Below, one piece after another: positions 16,430 through 24,223 of a DNA stretch of 64,000 nt; position 1 is the stretch's first letter; each line of letters opens with the position of its first letter. Both the position numbers and the translations under genes were made by a program. The stretch comes from Prevotella sp. (GTDB lineage: Bacteria; Bacteroidota; Bacteroidia; Bacteroidales; Muribaculaceae), in the NCBI GenBank assembly GCA_023666665.1, contig JAMPBN010000001.1:1210606-1274605 (forward strand), written 5' to 3'. Under the pieces are notes generated by a model, which saw nothing but the letters and a program-made list of their open reading frames with translations, did no database searches and was not told the DNA's origin.

Positions 16430-17905
16430 TCAGGTGCGGAACTGCTTGCGGGCGGAGTCGAGGCGCAGCAGTATGGCCATAAGTAGCGTAAATCCCCAGA
16501 GCGACGAGCCGCCGTAGGAGAAGAACGGCAGCGGAATGCCTATAACGGGGCATAGGCCAATGACCATGCCGAGGTTGATGCAGAAGTGGAAAATCAGAAT
16601 CGAGGCCACGCAGTAGGCGTAGACGCGCACAAACGTGGAGGGCTGGCGCTCGGCAATGGTGATGATGCGCAAAATCAGCATCAGAAAGAGCAGAACCACC
16701 GCCGAGGTGCCGAGAAATCCCTGCTCTTCACCAATGGTGCAAAAAATGAAGTCGGTGTGCTGCTCGGGCACGTATTTGAGCTTGGTCTGAGTGCCGTTGA
16801 GGAACCCCTTGCCGGTAATGCCGCCCGAGCCGATGGCTATCATGCTCTGGTTGACGTTGTAGCCGGCACCGCGAGGGTCGGCCTTGATACCGAGCGAAAC
16901 CAGGATGCGGTTCTGCTGGTGGGGAGCAAGGTGTTCAAAGAGCATATTGACTGAAAACGAGAACACCAGCGCCCCGAGGGCAAAAATGGCGCAGACGTAG
17001 AGTTTCTTCAGGTGGTCTTTGATGGCCATAAAGACGAAGTAGAGGGCCACCAGTGCAATGGCTCCGACGTAGATCCATTTCCAAGGGAGTTCCACTCCCA
17101 TTCCGCCGAGCAGGAACGTGAGACCCACAAGGCCGAGAAAGGCCAGACCAACATTGCGCATCACCTCGAGCGAGCGGGCATAGAGGCCGGCCATGAGGGT
17201 GGAGGTAATCATTATCAGCACCATAACAATGAAGTCGCCCTTGAGCATTCCGGCGGCGAGCATCGGGTCGGGATACTTTACGCTGACCACGAAGATTACC
17301 ACCGCCGCCAGGGCTCCGAGCAGAACCATACCGCTCATTCCCTCGCGATACAGTACGAAGAAGAGCGACAGATAAACCAGCGCGGAGCCGGTTTCGCTCT
17401 CAAGGATGATGAGGGCAATGGGGAGCAGGATAATGCCGACGGCTTTGGCATAGCTCTTGAGGTTGTTGAGCTTGAAGTTGTAGGAGTTGAACAGCTTGGC
17501 CAGGGCCAGAGCGGTGGCGCATTTGGCAAACTCGGCGGGCTGAAGACTCACAGGCCCCAGTCTGAGCCAGGAGTGAGAGCCCTTGATGTCGGGGGCTATG
17601 ACGGCCGTGACCGCCAACACCACCATCATCACGACATAGAAGGGGTAGGCGTAGGTTTCGTAGATGCGGTAGTCGCTGATAAGGATTATGAGGCCCAACA
17701 CGAGGCCGAGGCCAATCCAACGCAGCTGTTTGCCGGAGAACTCGTCAAACGACAGGATGGAGGCGTGGTCGAAGTCATAGCTCGCGGCATAGATGCTCAC
17801 CACTCCCGCCAGCACCAGCAGCAGGTAGAGAATCACCGTGAACCAGTCGAGCGAGCGAAAGGCCGATGGGTCGGAGTTAGTTTTTCGGTTTAATACGAAT
17901 GGCAC
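16430..17905 (-). CDS. rodA: Rod-shape SEDS glycosyltransferase RodA
   Basis: 491 residues with about ten membrane segments. RodA polymerises glycan strands for side-wall growth together with PBP2. KGSHSWLRLGPVSLQPAEFAK is the SEDS signature, and QHTDFIFCTIGEEQGF and IPLPFFSYGGSS near the C-terminus are the other hallmarks. It overlaps mrdA by 29 bases, as expected for a RodA-PBP2 pair. A hydrophobic insert around residues 225-300 makes it longer than E. coli RodA. Confidence 0.94.
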   Translation of the reverse strand: MPFVLNRKTNSDPSAFRSLDWFTVILYLLLVLAGVVSIYAASYDFDHASILSFDEFSGKQLRWIGLGLVLGLIILISDYRIYETYAYPFYVVMMVVLAVTAVIAPDIKGSHSWLRLGPVSLQPAEFAKCATALALAKLFNSYNFKLNNLKSYAKAVGIILLPIALIILESETGSALVYLSLFFVLYREGMSGMVLLGALAAVVIFVVSVKYPDPMLAAGMLKGDFIVMVLIMITSTLMAGLYARSLEVMRNVGLAFLGLVGLTFLLGGMGVELPWKWIYVGAIALVALYFVFMAIKDHLKKLYVCAIFALGALVFSFSVNMLFEHLAPHQQNRILVSLGIKADPRGAGYNVNQSMIAIGSGGITGKGFLNGTQTKLKYVPEQHTDFIFCTIGEEQGFLGTSAVVLLFLMLILRIITIAERQPSTFVRVYAYCVASILIFHFCINLGMVIGLCPVIGIPLPFFSYGGSSLWGFTLLMAILLRLDSARKQFRT

Positions 17906-19751
17906 GGAATTGCTTGGTGTTGGAGTTCAACATGTTTTGCTCTATGTACTTGCGCTCGGGTCTGATTTTCCCGGTCATATACTTTTCGATAATCAGCGAG
18001 CCGATAGGCACGCCGTGGGCGGCTCCGAAGCCGCCGTTTTCAACGTAGACGGCCACGGCAATCTGCGGGTCATCGTACGGCGCGAAGCCCATAAAGGCGG
18101 AGTGGTCTTTGCCGTGGGGGTTTTGCGCGGTGCCGGTTTTGCCGGCCACTTCAATGTCGGGGAGGTTGGCAAGGTGGCAGGTGCCGCCGGTTACGGCCAT
18201 ACGCATACCTTCGGCCACTTCGTGATACCAGCGCTCGTCGATGTCGGGCCGACGCTCGGCCAGGAGTTCCGCAGGCATGACGGTGTCCTGTATGGCCTTG
18301 ACAGCGTGGGGGGTGATGAAGTGCCCGCGGTTGGCTATGGTGGCGCAGAGGTTGGCAATTTGCAGGGGGGTGGCGAGGACTTCGCCCTGGCCGATGCTGA
18401 CGCTGACTATGGTGTTGGCGCTCCAGTGGCCTTCGCCGTAGAATTTGTCGTAATATTTAGCATTGGGGAGGAATCCGCGGCTCTCGTGGGGGAGGTCTAC
18501 GCCGAGCTTATATCCGTAGCCCATGCTGACGAGGTGGTTTTTCCATACCTCAAAAGCCTTGTCGGGGCTGCCGTATTTGCTGCGGCGGTCAATCATATTT
18601 TTGAATCCCCAGCAGAAGAAGGCGTTACATGACGTTTGCAGAGCGGGCTTCACCGGCAGCGGCGAGGCGTGGCCGTGGCAACCCACTTTAAGGCCGCCGT
18701 TAATGTAGCCTTGGTAGCAGGGATATGCGGTGTTCAGATTAATGATGCCCTCCTGGAGCAGAATGAGCGCCTGGCTGGGCTTGAATGTTGAGCCGGGCGG
18801 GTAATAACCCTGCAGGGCGCGGTCATACATCGGGCGGTCAATATTGTCGGGGTCGGTGAGCTTGAGGTAGTTTTTGCCACGCTCGCGGCCTATGAGCAGA
18901 GTGGGGTCGTAGGTAGGAGCCGACACCATGCAGAGAATCTCGCCGGTTTTGGGCTCGATGGCTACCACGGCACCGATTTTATTGACCATCAGGCTCTCGG
19001 CATACTCCTGAAGCTTGATGTCGAGGCTGAGCGTAAGGTTGCGGCCCGAATGGGGGTCAACGTCGAGCGCGCCATCTTCATAGCGCCCCTGTATGCGGCC
19101 GTTGGCATCGCGCATAAGTATCTCCACGCCCTTGTCGCCGCGCAGATATTCCTCGTAGCTGCGCTCCACTCCGAGGTCGCCGATGTAGTCGCCGGCGCGG
19201 TAGTAGCCCTGCTCGTCTTTTTCAAGGTCACTCTGGTTCACCTCGCGTATGTTGCCCAACACGTTGGCCGCGGCCTTATAGTTATACTGGCGGAGAATGC
19301 GTTTTTGGGTAAAGAATCCGGGGTAGCGGTAGAGTTTTTCCTGCAGGCGGCCATAGTCGCGGGCGCTCAGGTGCGACATGAAGCGCTGGGGAGTGTATAC
19401 GCTGTAGCCGGCAGATTTTTTCACGTCGGCCATGCGCTGGTCAAAGTTTTCGCGGGTGATTCCCAGGGTGTTGCAGAAGTCGAGGGTATCGAGGCCCTTG
19501 ATATCGCGGGGAATCATCATCACGTCGTAGGCCGGCTGGTTGTAGACCACCAGCTCGCCGTTGCGGTCATACATAAGTCCGCGGCTGGGGAATTGCACTT
19601 TGCGCAAAAAAGCGTTGTTCTCGGCAAAGGCTTTGTATTTATCGTCTGCCACTTGCAGGCCGAAGAGCCTGAAGAGGTAAACGAAAGCAATCAAAACGAT
19701 GAAACCGCCGATTATCCAGCGGCGCTTTTCGAGGTTATAGTCTTTTCTCAC
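17877..19751 (-). CDS. mrdA: Penicillin-binding protein 2
   Basis: 624 residues. A single N-terminal membrane helix (13-31) and the PBP dimerisation domain come first. The transpeptidase domain has GSTFKPSQ with the active-site serine, SCNAF as the second motif, and AGKTGTAQNPHGKDH as the KTG motif. It cross-links peptidoglycan during elongation with RodA, and the overlapping gene order supports that pairing. The start overlaps the mreD 3' end by 17 bases. Confidence 0.95.
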   Translation of the reverse strand: MRKDYNLEKRRWIIGGFIVLIAFVYLFRLFGLQVADDKYKAFAENNAFLRKVQFPSRGLMYDRNGELVVYNQPAYDVMMIPRDIKGLDTLDFCNTLGITRENFDQRMADVKKSAGYSVYTPQRFMSHLSARDYGRLQEKLYRYPGFFTQKRILRQYNYKAAANVLGNIREVNQSDLEKDEQGYYRAGDYIGDLGVERSYEEYLRGDKGVEILMRDANGRIQGRYEDGALDVDPHSGRNLTLSLDIKLQEYAESLMVNKIGAVVAIEPKTGEILCMVSAPTYDPTLLIGRERGKNYLKLTDPDNIDRPMYDRALQGYYPPGSTFKPSQALILLQEGIINLNTAYPCYQGYINGGLKVGCHGHASPLPVKPALQTSCNAFFCWGFKNMIDRRSKYGSPDKAFEVWKNHLVSMGYGYKLGVDLPHESRGFLPNAKYYDKFYGEGHWSANTIVSVSIGQGEVLATPLQIANLCATIANRGHFITPHAVKAIQDTVMPAELLAERRPDIDERWYHEVAEGMRMAVTGGTCHLANLPDIEVAGKTGTAQNPHGKDHSAFMGFAPYDDPQIAVAVYVENGGFGAAHGVPIGSLIIEKYMTGKIRPERKYIEQNMLNSNTKQFRAIRIKPKN

Positions 19752-20259
19752 TGCGGGAGGGGAGGGCTAAGGAATCTAAGGCAATGAGCAGCACTGAGGT
19801 GAGGAGCGTGGAGGCCACAACCCTGGCAATCAGAATCATGGGATTGAAAAAGGTAAATGCCTCGATAAGAAAGAGGAGCAGGCAGTAGACAAAGGTCATC
19901 GTCAGTACGTACTTGGCATAAACGCCGGCTCCGAGGGTGCGGATTGAGGGTATGGAGTGCTGGATGTCTTCTTCGCGGGGAATGTAGAGACGCATAATGG
20001 TGCGCCGCGCTCCGCCAAGGCAGGTGCAGGCCAGGGCGTTGACTCCGGGGGTGTCTTGAAAAATGTCGATAACCAGGCCAAGAAGAAACGACAGGGCGAT
20101 GACCTTGGCGGGCGAGAGGTTAACGGGGAGCTTGATAATGAAGTAGATAAACACGAAAGCAAGCCCTATGGAGAATAGGACGATATGGTTGAAGATGACC
20201 ACCTGGGTCAGCACCAACACAATAAAGAGCAGCGCAAGCTGCAAAAAGGTCTTCGACAT
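19735..20259 (-). CDS. mreD: Rod-shape protein MreD
   Basis: 174 residues, five or six membrane segments, with GLVIDIFQDTPGVNALACT in the middle, typical of Bacteroidetes MreD. It belongs to the elongasome. ATG 20259 (MSKTFLQ) was preferred to the longer frame because the upstream extension crosses a promoter and terminator. mreB and mreC, normally just upstream, are here at 46.9-48.8 kb on the other strand. Confidence 0.88.
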   Translation of the reverse strand: MSKTFLQLALLFIVLVLTQVVIFNHIVLFSIGLAFVFIYFIIKLPVNLSPAKVIALSFLLGLVIDIFQDTPGVNALACTCLGGARRTIMRLYIPREEDIQHSIPSIRTLGAGVYAKYVLTMTFVYCLLLFLIEAFTFFNPMILIARVVASTLLTSVLLIALDSLALPSRSEKRL

Positions 20260-20268
20260 ATCTACCCG

Positions 20269-20299
20269 CAAAGTTAAGCAAAAACTGTCAAACCGCCAA
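20269..20299 (-). promoter_or_regulatory. Promoter of mreD-mrdA-rodA
   Basis: TAACTTTG at 20269-20276 and TTG at 20297-20299 on the minus strand, 20-base spacer. This gives the separated half-operon its own promoter. Confidence 0.65.
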
Positions 20300-20330
20300 G
20301 CGGCAAAGTGACGGAACACCAAAGTATTTG

Positions 20331-20364
20331 AAAAAAAAAGAGCCGACAACGAAGCCGGCTCTTT
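20331..20364 (-). terminator. Intrinsic terminator of the secreted-protein gene
   Basis: Arms AAAGAGCCG (20337-20345) and CGGCTCTTT (20356-20364), followed on the minus strand by a run of at least nine T. It separates the 1126-residue gene from mreD. Confidence 0.85.
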
Positions 20365-20385
20365 CAAATGAGGGTTTGGGTGGGA

Positions 20386-23300
20386 TTAGTAGCGCTTGGT
20401 GGCGTGGCCGTTGGCGAGGCGGATGTGGACCTGGCCGGGGGTTACGCGGTTGATGCGCTCGCCGCGGAGGTTGTAGTAGATGGCCTCGGAGTCAGCGGCA
20501 GCCTCGACGGAGGAGATTGCCGAGGTGGTGGCGGTGCCTCCAACCACGATGGAGGTTGTTGGAGCGCCGGTGCTTGAGAGGTTGACGTAGACGGCGTGTT
20601 CGCCCTCTTCGGCGGGTGAGTAGTTCACGGTCAGAGTGCCGCCTTGAGCGGGCAGTTCGTTGGCGCTTAGGGTGAAATGGGCTTTATGTGCACCCTCGAA
20701 TGCCACGGCAATGGGCTCGGTGAGGTTGAGGCCGGTAACGGTGAAGTCGTCGACCTTGACGCTTTCGCCAACCACTCCGGCAACTTGGGCTTCATATTTG
20801 TCAACGCGGATGAATGGGGTGTCTTCGCAGCCCCAGCTGAAGTCGTCGACGTAGTAAACCGTGGAGGTGTTTCTGCCGCGAGTGCTCAGGAAGTGGAATC
20901 CGATAAAGAATGTATCGGCAATGTCAAGACCCTCGAGGTCAACGATAAAGGGTCGCCATTCGCCGTTGGCGTCAGAGCCTACCGGCACGTCAATGCCGCC
21001 GATTACCTGGTAGCGTTCGCTTTCGGGCAGGGTGGGGTCGATGTAAAGCACTGAGAATTGGTCGGTCATAGCGTCGGTCATAAAGTCGCCCATCAGCGAG
21101 AACCGGAGCAGGCGGGTGGTGGAGTTTTTGAAGTCGAGCGCGGGGGAGAGGAGCAGCATTTCGGCGGGAACGTCTTCGTTGATGTCCATCTGCGAGTCGT
21201 AGGCGGTAACTTTTGCCATAGTGTTATTGTCGTCGTCGGTGTATGCCCAGAATGCGCGTGTGCCGTCAATGGCCACGTTTTTCCAGCCGTCGAGGCTCAG
21301 AGGCTTGTTGCGCTCGCCGCAGCCGGTGAAGTCGGTGACGTATTTGGCTTTAGGCGCGGAGGTGTCGAAGCTGAGTTCATCGCCCTGTTTCTCTTCAATG
21401 GGGCGTTCTCCCTCGCAGGTGCCGGAGACCTGAACGGTTATGGTTTCTGCCTTGGGAGTCGAGAACTCAATGGTCTCGGCGTAGGTGCCTTCGGAGAGGG
21501 GTTTGAAGGTTACTTTCAGAGAGGTTTCGCCCTCTTTGAGGAAGGTGGTGGAGTTGAGCAGGAATGCGCCCTGGCCTTGGCCGAGCACGCGCACTGTGCC
21601 GTAGTCAAGCAGATTTTTGGCCGTGATGGTGAGGGTTTGTTCTGCGATTTCGCCGGGTTTTGCGGTAAATTCGGTCAGTGCGGAGCTGTAGACGCTGAAC
21701 TCGGGCATATTCTGCGGGTCGTAGGCGAGGCACGACATCGAAACCGAGCTTGACAGTTCCGTAGGCGAGGCATCGAAGGTCAGAGTGGCTTCGTTGCGGC
21801 CGGTCTGAGTGGGGTTGAACGTAACGTTGATGGTGTATGTGCCTGAGCCGGCGGGAATCTCGTCGAGGTCGGCACTGAAAGAGTCGCGCTGCTTGCCACC
21901 AAACCATACCTGTGCGGGCTTGGGGAGGTTGGTTGCCGTTACGGTGAGCTTGGCAAACGGAGTGGTCTGCCCCATGGGGTAGTATTCTTTGGTGTCGACG
22001 AGGATCTCCTTTTCGATTTCGAGGGCGGGCTCGGCCTGGGGAGCGACAACGTCGGCAGCGCGGCGCACTGTCAGCACTGCTGCGTTCATCGAGGTGGAAA
22101 TGCCGGTAACGGTGGCGCTTTCGGGAATGGTCTGGCCAATGAGGTCGGAGCCGGAGAATGCGCGGACGTTGCCCATAGCGCTACCCGAAGTCACTGCGGT
22201 AGAGGCGGTTGAGAATGTTTCGCCGGCCTTGGCAAAGGTGAGGTCGCTTACCGTGACGAGTCGGCTGATATAGTCTTCGGGGCTTTCCTTGAGGTCGGCA
22301 AGGGTAGCCTCAATAGGGGTCTTGACATTGTTTTCCGACACGAGGGTTGCAATGCCCAAATCGCCCGAGGGGGTATAGTAACCGTTAAGTTGGAATACGG
22401 GAACGCCAAACGAGGGTTCATCGCACATCATCCAGAACTTGCTGATTTTATCGCCCTCTTTATAAGGAGGTTCGTCAAGATAGAGATATTCGTATTTCAG
22501 AGCCAGACCGCCAACCTGGTCTTCAACGTAGAGGGTCTCGTTGGCCGCATCGACGTAGGTCACGGTGACGTTGCCGTTGTAGTAGTATGTGTTCCACGCG
22601 GTTGCCGTTTGGGTGAAGCGCAGGTTCATAAGCTGAGAGGCCTCTAACACAGCAACTTTTACAGGGAGGGTTGCCGTTGCGGTTCCGGCAGTGAAAGTAA
22701 CGGTTTCGTCAATCTCTTCCATTGCCGTTGTGGGGTTGAGGGTCAGTGTAAGGTCATAGCCCTCGGCACTCATTGCCTGCGCTGCCGGTATGGTGGTTGC
22801 AGAGGCCTTGATTGAGGAACCGAGATTGCCCACGGCGATGTCGGCGGCGAGGTCTTTGGCCTTGACATTTACAGTGACGGGATATGATTGATACTGATAG
22901 AGAGCCAATTGCGAGAAGTCGGGGCCGGCCACGGAGATTTCGCCGTCCTCGGCGGGAGTGGGGTCGGGGTCTTCGCCGCCCTGGCTGCCGCCCTGTCCGT
23001 CAAAAAGCTCTGCCCAGGTGGTAGCCACCTTAATCGGACCCACGAGCATCTCCTGACAGTTTATGTCAGCTGTTGGTTGCTGATACAGGCCAATGCCGAT
23101 ATGGCCAAAGGTCGGGTCGGCGTTTTTAGTCATAGTGATTGTTGAGGAAGTTTGAGTCGATGTGGGGTTAACCCAAATCTCAAAAACATCGTTGCCTGTG
23201 CCTTCAACATATCCCCAGTGGGCCACAATCAGGTATGTGGTGTTCAAGTCAAGTTCCTGACTTTCTGCAACAACGCTTGCATAGGTGGTCTTGTTGAGGC

Positions 23301-23766
23301 CGAGCGTGAATTTGCCGTTGTCGGTTTGTTTGCTAATGCAAATGTAGCCGTAGTTTCCGGGGGCATTCTTTTTGTCTTCAATGACTTTCTTTGATGAAGT
23401 GGCTGAAATAAAGCTGAAAAATGGCTTGTATTTATCGGGCAGGGCTTTTACGTTTATGAGCATTGCGGCATAGAGGTCGCCGGAGGTCAACGGTTCTTGC
23501 GTAATCTGATGCAGGAGGTCTTGTGCCTGAAGATTATTGGAAACCATTTTTACGCCGTTGCCCTCGAGGAATCCCTCGTAGCTAAGCTTCTCGCCGGTTA
23601 CCTGAATGGGGTCGGCGGTGTTGGTTGTTTGTACCCATCCGCCTTTGCCGTAGAGGTTGCCGGCTGGGTAGTTGAATGTCTCGGTCAGGAGCGTTTCAGC
23701 TGCGGCGCCGAGCGGGAGCCAAGCAGCTGCCAATAGCGCCAACGATTTAAGTGTTTTTTTAATCAT
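20386..23766 (-). CDS. Large secreted multidomain protein with C-terminal sorting-like tail
   Basis: 1126 residues. A signal peptide (about 1-23, ending GAAAE) comes first. A beta-sandwich with TLLTETFNYPAGN (25-37) follows, as in cleaved-adhesin or choice-of-anchor modules. Then come a DPDPTPAEDG linker near 275, Ig-like and OB/DUF5689-like segments, several Ig-like repeats (SLKVTFKPLSEGTY, TLTVNYSPAEEGEH), and a second carbohydrate-binding-like module (FTGCGERNKPLSLDGWKNV). The last 35 residues (YYNLRGERI ... GHATKRY) resemble the short C-terminal tails of Prevotella/Muribaculaceae exported proteins, possibly type IX secretion related. No catalytic motif is visible; the ligand is unknown. 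Confidence 0.82.
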   Translation of the reverse strand: MIKKTLKSLALLAAAWLPLGAAAETLLTETFNYPAGNLYGKGGWVQTTNTADPIQVTGEKLSYEGFLEGNGVKMVSNNLQAQDLLHQITQEPLTSGDLYAAMLINVKALPDKYKPFFSFISATSSKKVIEDKKNAPGNYGYICISKQTDNGKFTLGLNKTTYASVVAESQELDLNTTYLIVAHWGYVEGTGNDVFEIWVNPTSTQTSSTITMTKNADPTFGHIGIGLYQQPTADINCQEMLVGPIKVATTWAELFDGQGGSQGGEDPDPTPAEDGEISVAGPDFSQLALYQYQSYPVTVNVKAKDLAADIAVGNLGSSIKASATTIPAAQAMSAEGYDLTLTLNPTTAMEEIDETVTFTAGTATATLPVKVAVLEASQLMNLRFTQTATAWNTYYYNGNVTVTYVDAANETLYVEDQVGGLALKYEYLYLDEPPYKEGDKISKFWMMCDEPSFGVPVFQLNGYYTPSGDLGIATLVSENNVKTPIEATLADLKESPEDYISRLVTVSDLTFAKAGETFSTASTAVTSGSAMGNVRAFSGSDLIGQTIPESATVTGISTSMNAAVLTVRRAADVVAPQAEPALEIEKEILVDTKEYYPMGQTTPFAKLTVTATNLPKPAQVWFGGKQRDSFSADLDEIPAGSGTYTINVTFNPTQTGRNEATLTFDASPTELSSSVSMSCLAYDPQNMPEFSVYSSALTEFTAKPGEIAEQTLTITAKNLLDYGTVRVLGQGQGAFLLNSTTFLKEGETSLKVTFKPLSEGTYAETIEFSTPKAETITVQVSGTCEGERPIEEKQGDELSFDTSAPKAKYVTDFTGCGERNKPLSLDGWKNVAIDGTRAFWAYTDDDNNTMAKVTAYDSQMDINEDVPAEMLLLSPALDFKNSTTRLLRFSLMGDFMTDAMTDQFSVLYIDPTLPESERYQVIGGIDVPVGSDANGEWRPFIVDLEGLDIADTFFIGFHFLSTRGRNTSTVYYVDDFSWGCEDTPFIRVDKYEAQVAGVVGESVKVDDFTVTGLNLTEPIAVAFEGAHKAHFTLSANELPAQGGTLTVNYSPAEEGEHAVYVNLSSTGAPTTSIVVGGTATTSAISSVEAAADSEAIYYNLRGERINRVTPGQVHIRLANGHATKRY

Positions 23767-23806
23767 TCTTTTTCTTTTTAAGTGAAAACATGCGTGAATT
23801 TGCGTC

Positions 23807-23814
23807 CAAAGATA
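23807..23814 (-). promoter_or_regulatory. -7 box (TATCTTTG) of the secreted-protein gene
   Basis: About 40 bases upstream of the ATG, with an A-rich leader in between. Confidence 0.55.
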
Positions 23815-23842
23815 CGAAAAATTTTTCTTTTTTATGTTGTGA

Positions 23843-24108
23843 CTAAATTATAAATTCGTTGTACTTATTTTTTTCTTCTTCCGTTAAATACCGACCTGTA
23901 GTAGATCTTTTATATTTGCCATTTTTATCCTTGTACCATTCGTGAACGTGAATGGCTCCTTTTTTTAAAGACTTCACCACTTTTTTTGTTGACGTGTTCG
24001 TGATTAAAGTCAATGTCTACTTCTGGCAGACGGTCTTTAAATACACGGATTTGAACAATATCACCTAATGAATCGGTTTTTAGATAATATTCACTTGAAT
24101 TTGAAATT
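23843..24108 (-). pseudogene. Frameshifted remnant of a small His-rich protein
   Basis: The minus frame reads KTDSLGDIVQIRVFKDRLPEV then DIDFNHEHVNKKSGEVFKK. At a run of seven T (about 23960-23966 on +), one base fewer would continue as GAIHVHEWYKDKNGKYK and end NKYNEFII at TAG 23843. As written, the frame shifts and stops at 23925. No ATG is found between the TAACTTTG box and the conserved part. The region is clearly AT-rich against its flanks. The paired HEH and HVHEW histidines could bind metal, as in small nuclease or toxin domains, but I do not recognise the family. Programmed frameshifting or a sequencing error is possible. Confidence 0.6.
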
Positions 24109-24112
24109 TTGG

Positions 24113-24120
24113 CAAAGTTA
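24113..24120 (-). promoter_or_regulatory. -7 box (TAACTTTG) upstream of the remnant
   Basis: Good box directly before the remnant reading frame, showing that the locus once had, and may still have, transcription leftwards. Confidence 0.5.
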
Positions 24121-24183
24121 CAACTTTTAAACAGAATGAAACCGTAGAATTTAATCAAAATTCCGTATTCAAAATTATTTTCG

Positions 24184-24191
24184 TACCTTTG
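24184..24191 (+). promoter_or_regulatory. -7 box (TACCTTTG) of pheT
   Basis: Lies 32 bases before the pheT ATG. Confidence 0.6.
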
Positions 24192-24223
24192 TGGGCGTAA
24201 AACAGATAAGTCCAATTCATGTT

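Noticed and set aside
17012..17893. 293-codon plus frame opposite rodA, rich in His, Gln and Glu
   Set aside because: Composition reflects the complement of membrane-helix codons in rodA; no start context or promoter.
23843..24108. Polymorphic toxin tip with immunity gene
   Set aside because: The histidine pattern is suggestive, but no carrier protein, no immunity gene and no recognised domain are present, so only a remnant is reported.
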